Part shown: positions 22,463-33,629 of the stretch, piece by piece
Numbering within the stretch: the first letter of the stretch is position 1
How the letters are laid out: each line of letters begins with the position of its first letter
Notes under the pieces: model-generated
Database searches by the model: none
Seen by the model: only the letters and a program-made list of their open reading frames with translations
What the model was told of the DNA's origin: nothing
Position numbers and translations under genes: made by a program
DNA from: Mytilus edulis
Taxonomy: Eukaryota > Mollusca > Bivalvia > Mytilida > Mytilidae
Reading direction: 5' to 3'
Length of the DNA stretch: 64,000 nucleotides
Assembly: GCF_963676685.1 (NCBI RefSeq)
Contig: NC_092355.1
Coordinates: 72,817,176 to 72,881,175 of the forward strand

Positions 22463-22774
22463 GTACTGATTTTGTATAATCAGGGGTTTGATTGAAGATC
22501 AGGTTTTGGGAGGCGGTATTTGGGTCTACTTTTCTCTTATGCATTCTAAAACTATGTTAATTTAATTGATAAATGAACCTGTTGTTATGATATAACACTT
22601 AAGTGCACCAAGGTTATTTCTGATACCATTATGACTTCATAAACAAATTGAAATATTTGATTAATATTATAATTAGTGTTCAACTAAAGTCTTGCCAAAA
22701 GAATAATTTAGAATTAAGAAACGAAACGGGTGATGTGTAAATTATACTGCACGAATAAATCATATAAAAAAGCT

Positions 22775-23540
22775 AAATAAAGGCAACAGTAGTATACCGC
22801 TGTTCAAAACTCATAAATCCAAGGACAAAAAACAAAATCGGGGTAACAAACTAAAACCGAGGGAAACGCATTAAATATAAGAGGAGAACAACGACATAAC
22901 ACCGAAACGTAACACACACAGAAACGGACCAAGCATCAGACAAAACACCACGAGAATAACAAATATAACATGAAAACCAAATACATGAATTTGGGATAGA
23001 CAAGTACCGTGCCACGTCTGATCTCAATATCTCAAAAATAAGAGAAAACACAAACGACTCAACGTTAAAATGCAACCCACACAGAAACGAACAATAATAT
23101 AACAATGGCCATCTTCCTGACTTGGTACAGGACACTTTTAAAGGGGAATAAAAGTGGTGGGTTGAACCTGGTTTTGAGGCATGCCAAACCTCGCACTTTA
23201 ATGGCAAAGTTAAATATAACATTGAAATGACAACATAATATTACAGGACTACAATACAAATAAATAGGAGAACATATTAGACAAAGAAAAACATGATTAA
23301 TAGATAACAAAAAGCATCAGGTTTAGAACAATTCATGCTATTGCAAACAGTAAATTTTATCAAATGAATATGAAAGAGATATACATGAAGAAACTGAAGT
23401 ATTAACTAATTACAGAAAACTAAACCCGAATACATAACGCCCAGATATAAAAGATCGAAAGTGAAAAAGGTACAAAGTTGTACAGCACTGAAGATCAAAA
23501 GTTGAAAAGGTTTTGCCAAATACGGCATTGTTTTTATGCC
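22775..23540 (+). repeat. Composite R3 + R2 repeat, with partly duplicated R3
   Basis: R3 landmarks ('ggggtaacaaactaaaaccg', 'acacacagaaacgga', then again 'acacagaaacgaacaataat' and 'gcatgccaaacctcgcactt') are followed by an R2-like module ('aacgcccagatataaaagat', 'agcactgaagatcaaaag', 'gccaaatacggc'). R3's first third appears twice (22,800-22,930 and 23,040-23,100), an internal duplication. Minus-strand frames of 81 and 123 codons here are repeat-derived. Confidence 0.75.
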
Positions 23541-23690
23541 TGGGATAAGAACATCCTTATTATATAGAACAATTCATGCTATTGTGCAAACAGTAAATTT
23601 TAACAAATGAATATGAAAGAGATATACATAATGAAACTGAAGTATTAACTAATTACAGAAAACTAAACCCGAATACATAATGCTATTAAA
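23328..23690 (+). repeat. Local duplication of a ~115-bp block
   Basis: The block 'agaacaattcatgctattg' to 'taaacccgaatacataa' is present at 23,328-23,440 and again at 23,566-23,680, with the R2 piece between. The copies differ by only a few bases, so the duplication is recent. Confidence 0.8.
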
Positions 23691-23819
23691 GTTTAACACA
23701 GAATAGACACACCCGAATCAGTCCAGGCGTTAACGTAATTACAAAAATGTGACGTCACAAACGATGGCGAAAAGGTACAAACGATATGCCACATTTGATT
23801 TTATTATTCAGGAAGAGAA

Positions 23820-24240
23820 CGTCATTTAAATGACGGAACGTAAAATCAATAGATATTGCTTGCTTTTTATTATTCCTGAAAATTTGTATGAAATCTATAG
23901 ATATAAAAACAGGTGGTATGACTGTCAATGAGACAACTCTCTATCCAAGTTACACTTTGTAAAAGAAAACCATTATAGGTCATAATCTCCAACACGGAGC
24001 CTTGGATCATGCCGAACAGCAAGCTGTAAAGTGTAAAACTATTCAAACGGGAAAATCAACGGTCTAATCTATGTAAAAAAAGGAGAAACAAGAAACACTT
24101 TAGAACTACATCAACAAACGACAACTATTGACCTGCATGCTCCTGACTTAGGGGTGCAAACAAATACTGCGGGTTTAAATGTTTTAATAGATACAAATCT
24201 TCGCTCTTACCCGAAACAAACGTGTATAAAAAGACACACC
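23820..24240 (-). repeat. Family R1 repeat in a block shared with unit C
   Basis: From 'gaacgtcatttaaatgacgg' onward this aligns collinearly with 48,500-48,960, including the embedded reverse R1 copy ('aggtggtatgactgtcaatg', 'gaacagcaagctgtaaagtg') and 'caaacgggaaaatcaacggt'. R1 was therefore already inserted when the segment duplicated. 'catttaaatg' is a perfect 10-bp palindrome. Confidence 0.75.
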
Positions 24241-25774
24241 ATAAAATATCAATTAAAATAATTTGACGACTCAATAAAAATGCATATTATCAGATGTGAA
24301 CAAGTGGACAAACACTGAACGTATAAATTTGATCTATGATTCAATATAAATACAAAATCAATAAGATAAGGGGTGAATAAATAATGGCAACAGTAGTACT
24401 CCGCAGTGCGAAGTTCAATAATTTCGGAAAGTCAACCATAATCTCGAAAAAAATGCCGGAAAATAGAATAATAAACATAGGTAAACGACAAGAATACTCC
24501 ATAGGAATAAAGAAACAGAAACATGTCAACACAAAGAGGAGAACATATGGTACCCAAAGGTCAAAACCATCTATTCAAAATCCGAAACAGTTGATGAGCT
24601 GTATGACAAAAAATAAACTAAAAAATATAATAGTCAAATTAATTTTAGGTAAACTTAAAATGAAGGAATTGAAACAAGATTCCTTGTTATTTCTAGATTT
24701 CTAATTAGACAATCTCAGAAAGGAAGGGTAGACATATATCCTGTAAGTGTCGAATAATGACTTGACGGTACCCTAGTGTACGTTTTGTCCACCAGCAGCG
24801 GTATTGACCGAATGTTTGAAAAATAAAATCAACACTTAATGTGATAAAACACAGTAACCAATGGATTAAGTAACTATTAAGCAAAAAAGGCAACAGTAGT
24901 ATACCGGCGTTCTATAGTCAGAAATAGATAAAGCGAAAACAAATCCCGGTCACAATAAAACCCTGAGAGAAACTTAAGAGGAAAAATGACTAAACAACAG
25001 AAACATTCATATGCAAATAAAAGAAGACAACATACATAGAAACTGACATTTAAAACAATAGTGGTTGAAACTGTTTTTTAGCCGACGCTCCCACTTATAT
25101 GGTAACATTGAAATTACAACTAAAATAACCACGTTACGTGACAGGAATACGGTACTTATAAATGTGTTAATCTATTGGACTTAATAATATAAGTAACACT
25201 TATATATAATTAGTCATGACTGGATTAAGAACCATCTGTTTTCAATCACAATCCTGTTTTTACGTTTGTTTTGTGATCAAAAGTAAAAGGTTCCAACGTA
25301 GTGTATTGCTTAAATGCAAACAATCAGTATCGAAAATCGAAAGGAAACATACCAAAAATGTATTTAAAAAGAAACCTCAATCAGCTTAAAGATTCGTACA
25401 TGAGAGAGTCATAAATATAACAAATGGTTCGTGTTTATTTTTGGTGATGAAATGCGGAGACATATAGACACTATATCTACCAGACTGATAACAACACAAT
25501 GGAGCACTATTTGTGTTTGAAGACGTACCAGGTTTAATAGGACTGTTAATGGCAATGTCTTACCTACAATTAAAACAATCCTACGTTTTTGTTTAAATCG
25601 CTTTAATTCAAATGTTTACATCTTTTAAAATCGCTTTATCAAACGAAAACATTTAAATTAGGGTTTATCAAAAACACCTTTCATTAAGTAAAAGAAGCAA
25701 GGACAACCTTATTATGTACAATCAGATCAGTCATTTCGACGGTTACTGTAGAAAAACTATGAGTTCTCAATAAC
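24241..25774. other. Intergenic segment collinear with 48.96-49.45 kb, with degraded R3
   Basis: A 106-codon frame (24,384-24,704) starts in an R3-like 'ggcaacagtagtactccgc' sequence and is probably repeat-derived. A degraded R3 copy is at about 24,880-25,130. From about 25,420 ('tgtttatttttggtgatgaa', 'accagactgataac') the sequence matches 49,165-49,430. No gene is recognised. Confidence 0.45.
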
Positions 25775-26765
25775 TAATAAAATTAACGGTACCAATTTTC
25801 TTGCACCAGATGCGCATTTCGACAACACATGTCTCTTCAGTGATGCTCGTGGTCAAAATATTTAAAATCCAAAGCTTATATAAAAGATGAAGAGCTTTAA
25901 TCCAAAAGGTCCAAAAAGTATAGCCAAATCCGTGAAAGGAATCAGAGCTTTGCATGAGGGAGATACATTCCTTAATTTATAATAATTTCTCCTATTTTGT
26001 AAATCAAATTTTAATAACACAAAAAATCCGTATTTTCATGCCAGTACCGAAGTACTGGCTACTGGGCTGGTGATACCCTCGGGGACTAATAGTCCACCAG
26101 CAGAGGCATCGACCCAGTGGTAGTAATAAAATTAACGGTACCAATTTTCTTGCACCAGATGCGCATTTCGACAACACATGTCTCTTCAGTGATGCTCGTG
26201 GCCAAAATATTCAAAATCCAAAGCTTATATAAAAGACGAAGAGCTTTAATCCAAAAGGTCCAAAAAGTATAGCCAAATCCGTGAAAGGAATCAGAGCTTT
26301 GCATGTGGGAGATACATTCCTTAATTTATAATAATTTCTCCTATTTTGTAACAGCAAATTTCAATAACACAAAAAATCCGTATTTTCATGCCAGTACCGA
26401 AGTATTGGTTACTGGGCTGGTGATACCCTCGGGACTAATAGTCCACCAGCAGAGGCATCGACTCAGTGGTAGTAATAAAATTAACGGTACCAATTTTCTT
26501 GCACCAGATGCGCATTTCGACAACACATGTCTCTTCAGTGATGCTCGTGGCCAAAATATTTAAAATCTAAAGCTTATATAAAAGATGAAGAGCTTTAATC
26601 CAAAAGGTCCAAAAAGTATAGCCAAATCCGTGAAAGGAATCAGAGCTTTGCATGAGGGAGATACATTCCTTAATTTATAATGATTTCTCCTATTTTGTAA
26701 CAGCAAATTTTAATAACACAAAAAATCCGTATTTTCATCCCAGTACCGAAGTACTGGCTACTGAC
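25775..26765 (+). repeat. Tandem array of family R2b, 349-bp period, 2.8 units
   Basis: Units begin 'taataaaattaacggtacc' at 25,775, 26,124 and 26,473 (349 bp apart both times). Each holds 'gcaccagatgcgcatttcga', 'ttcagtgatgctcgtgg', 'gccaaatccgtgaaaggaat', 'gcatgagggagatacattcc' and, in the first two, 'ccctcgg(g)gactaatag'. The third unit stops before that tail. The copies are almost identical. The frames at 25,767-25,955 and 26,086-26,304 (minus) and 26,303-26,563 (plus) come from the repeat. Confidence 0.95.
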
Positions 26766-26869
26766 TAAATTAGTCGCTGTAAAATCAAAACAATTGTCTT
26801 TCCTTTAAATAGACCACAAGATTACTGCGATTTTGTCGGAGTGAAATTCATTATAAAAAGAATTGTTCA

Positions 26870-27110
26870 CAGTTACTATATTCTGATGACTATTCCCTTC
26901 TTCAAGTTCATTTCATCGTTACATGTTTCGTATGATGGCTGAAAGGGTGGAAAGATGGACAATATAGACCGTAAGGCAACTGTAATTTAGTCTGAGTGAA
27001 ATATTCCCAGTTATTATAATCTGATCATCTGATGACTATTTCCTTCTTCTTGTTTATTTCATCGTTACAATTTCATATGATGGATGAAAGGGTGGAATAG
27101 ATGGACAATT
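26870..27110 (+). repeat. Tandem duplication (~130 bp) just downstream of the first IAP gene
   Basis: 'ctgatgactatt(t)cc(c)ttctt' to 'gatgg(c/a)tgaaagggtggaa' occurs at about 26,882-26,960 and 27,016-27,098. Unit C has one copy (about 49,540-49,630), so the duplication followed the segmental duplication or was lost there. The region probably includes the 3' untranslated region; an aataaa on the minus strand lies near 27,052. Confidence 0.7.
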
Positions 27111-27233
27111 TGTACATGTACGTATAAACGAATGCAAACGTCTTTTCAAGTTCATGTTGCAAATACATCGACGAGATATTTAGTGCGTTTTTAATCAACA
27201 ATCATTTTACTGGTGGAAATCCTTTAATTCGAC

Positions 27234-27430
27234 TCATGCAAAGAAAGTCTTTACAGTACCTTTAACATACGTTTTACATACGGGACATTTACGCATTGCT
27301 GGAGCACAATCTGTACAACATACGATATGTCCGCATGGTAAGAAAGCAACAGTAGAGTCAAACTCTCTACAAACTTTACACTGTCTTTGTTCTTGAAGCT
27401 GTCTGTTTTCTTCTAAAATCAAATCAGTGT
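27234..27430 (-). CDS. IAP unit B, exon 4: RING finger
   Basis: Encodes an LEENRQLQEQRQ lead-in followed by a C3HC4 RING: C-x2-C-x11-C-G-H-x3-C-x2-C-x6-C-P-x-C, ending VKGTVKTFFA and TGA at 27,234. The acceptor 'tttttttgtag|ac' is strong. Joined to the preceding exon (GAT G|AC ACT) it continues in frame. The known role of such a RING in IAPs is E2 recruitment and ubiquitin transfer, with the last residues helping dimerisation. Confidence 0.9.
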
Positions 27431-27609
27431 CTACAAAAAAAGGAAAGACATGTTTGCATCTCAAAAAACTATCAATACACTTCTCATCTCTTGGCAGTAG
27501 CATACCCTCTTCCACTCAGGATAAGGAACTTTCAGCTTTATATATACAAAATGATATATAGGTTATGATCGTACATGCTTATCCTTAACATACATAAAAT
27601 GGGTTACTG

Positions 27610-27680
27610 TTACACATTGAGACTTGGATGGAGAGTTGCTTCATTGACAATCATACCTCATCGTCCTATTTATATATACT
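27610..27680 (+). repeat. Family R1 fragment in intron 3 of the unit B IAP
   Basis: Reads 'acttggatggagagttgctt' and 'cattgacaatcatacctcat', a short piece of the R1 core. Confidence 0.7.
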
Positions 27681-27924
27681 AGATTAGTAGGGATGTGTTC
27701 CTTACACTTAGAACTGATCTAACATAACTATAACAAAGAACAAATGAAATAGACAATTAATATATTTTACGGATAACATCACGATATTATATGTCTGTTT
27801 CACAACTAACTAACGACGTTTCGATTTTGAAGTCTAAGCCCTTAAGATCATATATGTCATCCATTCTGTACCGATTGATACATATTTTCGTTTGTGAAAT
27901 TTTATCTTAGTAGGGACTCGGATC

Positions 27925-28160
27925 CCAGGAAAAAGTAAACTCACAAAAATACTGAACTCCGAGGAAAATTCAAAACGGAAAGTCCCAAACAAATAGCAAA
28001 ATCAATGATAAAACACATCAAACGAATTGACAACAACTGTCATATTCCTGATTTGGTACAGACATTTACAAATGTAGAGAATAGTGGATTGAACCTGATT
28101 TTATAGCACTAGACCTCTCACTTGTACGACAGTCACATCAAATTACATTATATTGACATC
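27925..28160 (+). repeat. Family R4 repeat in intron 3 of the unit B IAP
   Basis: Contains 'aaatactgaactccgaggaa', 'aaacggaaagtccc', 'cgaattgacaacaactgtca' and 'ttgaacctgattttatagca'. Relatives are near 19,860, 46,210, 46,680-46,830, 58,855, 60,720 and 63,815. Confidence 0.8.
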
Positions 28161-28465
28161 GATGCGTGAACAAAGAGTCACAAACAGTGTAATGTATACA
28201 TAACAGGTGATGCATATTCTGTCGGCGCGACGGGTCTCGCTCTTTCTGATTTCATGTGGTTCCCTGGTGTGTTTTTTATTACATTGATTTGTGTTCTTCA
28301 TCAATTAAGGAAATTTAATTGTTAAAAAAAACTAAATAAATAGTAATGTCGAAAAGCATATTTGTTTTTCAAATGAATTCCGATTGTGAGCTGAACATAA
28401 TAGTTATCACTGTGTGGTCGATACTTGTTTTACGTTTACTGCTTGCAATAATGTCACAACCTTAC

Positions 28466-28600
28466 CATCAAAAGGAGCGCCAACCATTCCTTCTGCTGCG
28501 CTAGTTTCTGGTACATTTAAAACTTCTGTTGTTTGCTGGTGGTCCTCTCTGAGGAGAACATTCATGATATCTGTTGCTGAAACATGTGTACCTCCTTCAC
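28466..28600 (-). CDS. IAP unit B, exon 3: linker between UBA and RING
   Basis: A 135-bp phase 1/1 exon flanked by 'gttttccag|gt' and 'gatg|gtaagg'. It encodes SATDIMNVLLREDHQQTTEV and then a variable PETSAAEG stretch. The unit C counterpart has identical length and the same core (SATDIMNVLLRED). The larger plus-strand frame overlapping it is a shadow. DIMNVLL resembles the helical segment that precedes the RING in other IAPs, which is inference. Confidence 0.85.
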
Positions 28601-28894
28601 CTGGAAAACGAGTTTTCTTGTTATTTGTTCAAAGATGCTTTTCTGTTAGTGCTAGTTGAGTGGCATTGACCTATCTCATAGAGTTGCTACTTGATCATGT
28701 CACATTACTTATCATAATTATATTGAGGTGTACTGTCGTAAAGTAATGGAAGGTGACCGTTGTTATTCTTTTATTTACATGTTGTTTACATACACACAAG
28801 CGACTTTTTACATAACATTAATACAACTCACTAAATTACATCTATCAATTGAACTTCCTTTACTCATCACTGTAGCCGAACATTTTAATCAAAA

Positions 28895-29260
28895 TTGAGA
28901 ATGGACATAAATAATGTTTCATAGAAACAACAACTCGAACAAAGAGCAGCAAAAAGTCCAAAACCGACTATGGGATTGAACAGAGCAAGTAATCCTGCAT
29001 CCGGAGGCGGGCTACAGCTTCCCCATAAACAAAAAATGTGTACTAGTTCAGTGAAAATGGACGTTACACTCAACGCCAAAACATAAAATTGAACTCAAAT
29101 TTAATAAACACACAAGACCATAGTCCATAGGCCAGAGGCTCCTGACTTCATACAGACGCTTAAGTGCGGCGGAGCTAAACATATCGGTTGTTGTCTGCTC
29201 TATGGTTGTGTTTTTGTCGCTTTGACACATTCCCCGTTTCCATTCTCAATTTAATTGTGA
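28895..29260 (+). repeat. Family R6 repeat, long copy, in intron 2 of the unit B IAP
   Basis: Contains 'catccggaggcgggctacag', 'aggctcctgacttcatacag', 'gttgtctgctctatggttgt' and 'attccccgtttccattctca'. The minus-strand frames at 28,885-29,230 come from it. Confidence 0.8.
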
Positions 29261-29555
29261 GATCTCAACCCTCCCCATATACCTCTTGCTTATGTAGAAT
29301 AGAACAACACAAATCAACATGATTATGTTTCCATCATATGAAAATCATGCATATTCCCTCATGTTAGGTCTTAAGTATCATACCATCATAAAATATATGA
29401 GAAGAACATAACCCAATAACTGGTTCCGAGTAAATAAATATTAATTTTAAAATAAGACATCATTAATGGCCTTACAACTTTATCAGTATCGTTACTATGT
29501 CACTTCTGAAATATGATCTTATGAGGTGAATGACGACATTTTAATTATCATGTAC

Positions 29556-29925
29556 CTGAGTTGAGTCTCTGAATTTCACGTACAGCATCGACTACTTGAT
29601 GGCTGGTAAATCCCATCTCTAAAACAGTTCTAGCTGCAATAGTTTGTAATATCCTCTCTGTATGTTCTATATTTGTTGTAGAATCAGAATTAAAAGTATT
29701 AATCACCCTAGAAGCAGAAGTGGTTTTATCATTATTAGTAACTGTTTGTATGCCCGATGAGGTATTTATGAATTTTGCTTGTTCTGGTACACGGATACTT
29801 GGTGTGCACATACTACTCTGGTCCAAACCGGACGCAGAAGGGGAAGCTATGGTTGCATTCTTATAAGTTGTTACAGTTCGATCTAAGTTAGGACTGAAGG
29901 TGCTGTTTCCTTTGGCTCGTTGATC
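29556..29925 (-). CDS. IAP unit B, exon 2: linker and UBA-like domain
   Basis: 370 bp between 'gtcattttag|gatcaa' and 'ctcag|gtacat'. The first two thirds are low-complexity Ser/Thr/Asn-rich sequence. The last third is a UBA-like helical domain (HTERILQTIAARTVLEMGF then SHQVVDAVREIQRLNSG) with the MGF loop typical of ubiquitin-associated domains. In IAP family members UBA domains bind ubiquitin chains. Unit C keeps the same exon length and 80-90% of these residues by eye. Confidence 0.85.
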
Positions 29926-30319
29926 CTAAAATGACATAAAACATCGACAAATAAAGGTCTGCATATATCAAAATACAAAGTCGTGAGTGCTGATTGCATA
30001 CAAAGCAATAAAACAAGTCTTCGTATGAAATACATTTAGTTTATAAAACAATTTGAACTACTGCTTAAACAATGAAAGATTGATTCGCATATGTATTTTA
30101 GGAAATCTTTTTGTCGATTACAGAAGCCGCTCTTGAAAAATACTGGTCAATTCAATGTACATTAAGCTATATTCAAATAACATTTTTTTTTCTAGAATGA
30201 CAAACCTTAAGCACACATCGTATTCCCAAATTGTTATTATGACAATTAACTCTAATACAGAAGTTTATTAACTCTTGCTATAAATCGCAAAGCTTCAATT
30301 CACAATCGTTTAGTTATGA

Positions 30320-30610
30320 TGTTGTGTCATGTGTACTATTGTTTGTCTGTTTGTCTTTTTTCATTTTTAGCCATGGTGTTGTCAGTTTATTTTCGATTGA
30401 TGAGTTTGACTGTCCCTCTGGTATTTTTCGTTCCTCTTTTGTAACATAATGATGAAGATACATATATTACTGGCAAACCATTTCGCATCGAATACAATAG
30501 CTATGCAATTTCTCGCTGCATTGAAGACCTGTTGGTAACCTTCTGCTGTTGTCTGTTCTATGGTCGGGTTGTTGTCTCTTTGACACATTCCCTATTTCCA
30601 TTCTCAATTT
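30320..30610 (+). repeat. R5 followed by R6 repeat in intron 1 of the unit B IAP
   Basis: R5: 'tcatgtgtactattgtttgt', 'ttgtcagtttattttcgatt'. R6: 'ctcgctgcattgaagacctg', 'ctatggtcgggttgttgtct'. The pair lies in tandem. Confidence 0.8.
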
Positions 30611-31270
30611 TATGCAAATTAAATCTGCATACACAAATCAAGTCATGGTTACTGCAGCCAGATGTACCGACAAAAAACCATAACTGATTGTATCACCATG
30701 AAAAATAAATCAAAATTATTTCAATTAGTGCAAATTGTATATTTTGTGCCCTTTTTAAGACAATTTTTGGCAACAATACTAGTAAGCAATAGCAACAAAC
30801 TGATATTTGATATCTGTTTTTTGACAATAAAAAAAAATCGCTTGAATAGGAAAGAATGGATAGAAGGTATATGTTCTGAAACAATTAAAGTTGCACCACA
30901 GGAAACTATCCATACAGGTAACCTTGGTAACCTTGGAAAATCTTCCTAACATTGATGTACTGTAAATTTGTAACAAATTTCTTAGGAAATAATTTATTAT
31001 TTTTATGAAAGTTTCATGACTTAGAAAGAATAACGGTATTTGTTGCCTAAAAAAAAGATTCAACCGTGACTTTATCATACAATTTGGTACAAATACATGT
31101 AATCTACGAAATAAAACAAAATGTTTTTTTTTTTAAAAAAGACGCCATAAACTTGTTTCGATTGAAATCAGTCTGAGTGATCAACTAAATTTTATAAAAG
31201 CCTTTTTTTCAGTTGAAACAGACATTGTCATTATGTGCACATTGAATCTAACATTTCAAACTTAGAATAC

Positions 31271-32700
31271 CATGCTATGCTTTTTCAAAACAGCTTGTAT
31301 GAATTTCTCTCCCTTGTTTTGTTTTAGGAAGCCACATTGTGGGAACCAGCGTGCATGTTCCACCCATGAGTCATCCCCTGCTTCCCAGTTCCTCAGTCCT
31401 CCACCACAGTGGAAACATCTTGTGTAATCATGGTACCCTGCAAACAGGAATCCAGCTAACGCCATCGCACGCGGTGTTTGATTCAAATAACCTGGCTATC
31501 CTTCAAATGAACTTATTCGTATTTGAAGAGGAGAATAGTTTACGTATCTTGGAATTTGATTTTGAGTATCGATACCTTCCGGATTATTACTGCAATTCCT
31601 TTCATAATCAAACTCTGGCGAATTATTACTTAAAGCAATATTCTGTGAACTGTTTTTATTACCGTTAGTATTATTGTTACTATCATGGTTTTGTATCCTT
31701 GGAATTGAAATTTCAGTGGGTTCATCTCTCACAGTATTATGAAGGTCAAAATTTCTTGCAGATGAATTAATATGACTTACATCATAATGATGCTGTCTGC
31801 TGGTAACATTATTTAAAGAACCAATGTTTTCATTTGAAGGCAACGTTACATTCCCTATTGATATATCATTCAGATTAGATGATAGTCCTTCTCTTCGCTC
31901 CTGTCTTCTAGTATTTTGCAATTCCTCTCCAAAAGTGTCCTGCCCATCACTTTTTGAAACGAGTTCACAGGTAGGAGAGAGCTGTCTATGAATATGCATA
32001 GGATCATCTCCAGAAATCCAGTCGCGGTAAATTAATCCACATCGAAAACATCTAGTTTCGGTGAAATTTCCCGCGGAATAAAATCCAGCTCGTGCAAGAC
32101 GAATCATACTTATGTTTATGTTTCGCGGAAAATTACGTAGTGAATATATACGTAACATTTCAACTGACATCGAGTCATTATGTGTTTGACTTTGGCCGTT
32201 TGCCATGTTATTGAAGTACTTATCCATATTAAAAGGCATCACAGTCTCCACAGACAATGAAAACGTATGGAACCTCAAGAGATCGGCCAACACAAAAATT
32301 GTACCAATCTTGTCTGGTTCAAAATGTTTCCGATCCTTTGCGAATTTCACATTGTAAACATTCTGCCCGACTATAAGATATAAGTACAGTAATGCAAGAA
32401 TTAGCTTCCACTTCTTACGAAAACTGTTATGTACTTCAGGACAACAGCTATAAAATTGGAATAACTTGCAACATCTTGCTATATTTTCAGTCTGTTTCGT
32501 CATTTGACTTGTCTTTACTGTTTGAACATTTCTGTTAAAATAAAGGTCATTACTATATATTTCTAGTTGTCCACTATCACTATTTGATCGTTTACATATC
32601 TGCCATGTTCTCTTTGATAAATACAAAACAGAAGTATCACTGTAACAATGTCTGTGGGTGCGATATCTGCATTGAGTCTCCATATTAGTTTGATGGAATC
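31271..32700 (-). CDS. IAP unit B, exon 1: N-terminal extension, BIR1 and interrupted BIR2
   Basis: An acceptor 'ctttgattgcag|gattcc' at 32,700 precedes ATG 32,683. Residues 1-152 form an unusual extension containing a hydrophobic run ([19 protein letters not shown]). In unit C the corresponding sequence meets a stop after 28 codons, so it may be 5' untranslated sequence, with translation starting at MDKYFNN (32,227). BIR1 has zinc ligands at residues 212, 215, 232 and 239 of the long form. A 140-residue Asn/Ser-rich linker follows, then the TAG. The donor 'catg|gtattc' after 31,271 gives phase 0 to exon 2. Confidence 0.8.
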
Positions 32701-33629
32701 CTGCAATCAAAGATAAGAATACAATATACAAATGATTAAAAAAAATATTTTTTTTAAATGCAAATGAAGAGAGCACGCACGTATGTCGGTTGTCTCGGGT
32801 CGAATCAGAGCTTGAAGTAGTTCACATTCCTAGTGTTTAGCATATCCATTTTAATATTTATACATCTTTTGTAAGAGGAATTTATTATAGATCTCAAACT
32901 GTTTTGCCTAGTTATAACACGTTTTGTTATAATGATCAGCGCATGGTTTAAACCACGTTTCGAAGTAAAAGTCAACTAAGGTAAATCAAAATGCATCGTC
33001 GAAATAAGCACGTTCCATTTGTGTAAGAAGGAGTGCATGGTAACTCATTTATAACAAACCTTTTTCTTTTTTAAATTTTCAGTTTATTACTTTCTAAATC
33101 ATTTTAAGACACTTAGGCTGCAATCCCCTCATATAATATCAACTTTAGATATATTTGGGGTTTTTTTTGTGTCCTTTGTGGTCATTTCGCAATTCAAATG
33201 TTTGTTCTTATTCAAATGAGAAACCCCTAATTACTTACAAAGATTTATTTGTACTGCCACAAAATGATTGCCCTGTTCGTGATTGTCCTATAAAAGTACG
33301 TTACGGTCACCATTGAACATAAGAGATTTTCCACTTTCTAATAACTTGTTCATCTTTCATTATTAAAAAAAATCCTTATCTGTTTGATAACATAATTAAT
33401 TGCTTTTGGAAATAAGCTGATTCAAACATCCGTCCTTGTAATAAATTAATTTGTACGGTTGTGCAATAGTTTGATAATTTTGCAAATTAATGCGTGATTT
33501 TTTAATTAAGAAGAAAGACTGTTGATTCTAGAAATGTCTTCAATTTGAACCTCAAAATTATCAAGTCAAAACTGATAATTTACAGTTTTACGTCGTTTGT
33601 TTTCTCTTATTTTTTTAGTGTAAATTGAC
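32701..33629. other. DNA upstream of the unit B IAP exon
   Basis: Should contain the upstream intron (pyrimidine-rich before 32,700) and perhaps a further 5' exon and promoter, which I cannot place. No shared repeat is seen. Confidence 0.4.

Larger units (their letters stand above)
27234..32683 (-). pseudogene. Inhibitor-of-apoptosis gene, unit B: BIR-BIR-UBA-RING, with premature stop in BIR2
   Basis: Four coding exons on the minus strand: 32,683-31,271, 29,925-29,556, 28,600-28,466 and 27,430-27,234. All introns are GT-AG and phases agree (0, 1, 1). Readthrough would give 704 residues from ATG 32,683, or 552 from the more conserved internal ATG at 32,227. The first BIR has the zinc ligands C-x2-C-x16-H-x6-C with an invariant-type W (CFRC..DWISGDD..HIH..LSPTC). 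The second BIR would be CFHC..NWEAGDD..EH..WFPQC, but its N-terminal SSFEGW motif reads SSFEG-stop (TAG at 31,498-31,496, where the paralogue has TGG). Everything after the stop, including splice sites, UBA and RING, stays open, so the lesion is recent, a polymorphism or a sequencing error. If real, the product is a 395-residue protein with BIR1 only and no E3 activity. It is convergent with the membrane-protein gene at 20.5 kb. Confidence 0.8.

Noticed and set aside
21899..22544. Four long minus-strand frames (60-183 codons) with repeating FNLVVQSRCSISL
   Set aside because: They are the three frames of a 13-bp tandem repeat that contains no stop; no start context, no unique sequence and no splice evidence.
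22851..23310. 123- and 81-codon minus-strand frames
   Set aside because: They lie entirely in R3 repeat sequence, which is present elsewhere with frame-breaking differences.
25767..26563. Near-identical ~62-86 codon frames (MQSSDSFHGFGYTFWTFWIK type)
   Set aside because: They recur because the 349-bp R2b repeat is tandem; the same sequence occurs inverted in an intron at 50.9 kb.
28414..28659. 81-codon plus-strand frame
   Set aside because: It is the antisense shadow of IAP exon 3 (28,466-28,600, minus), which has consensus splice sites and a paralogous exon of identical length.
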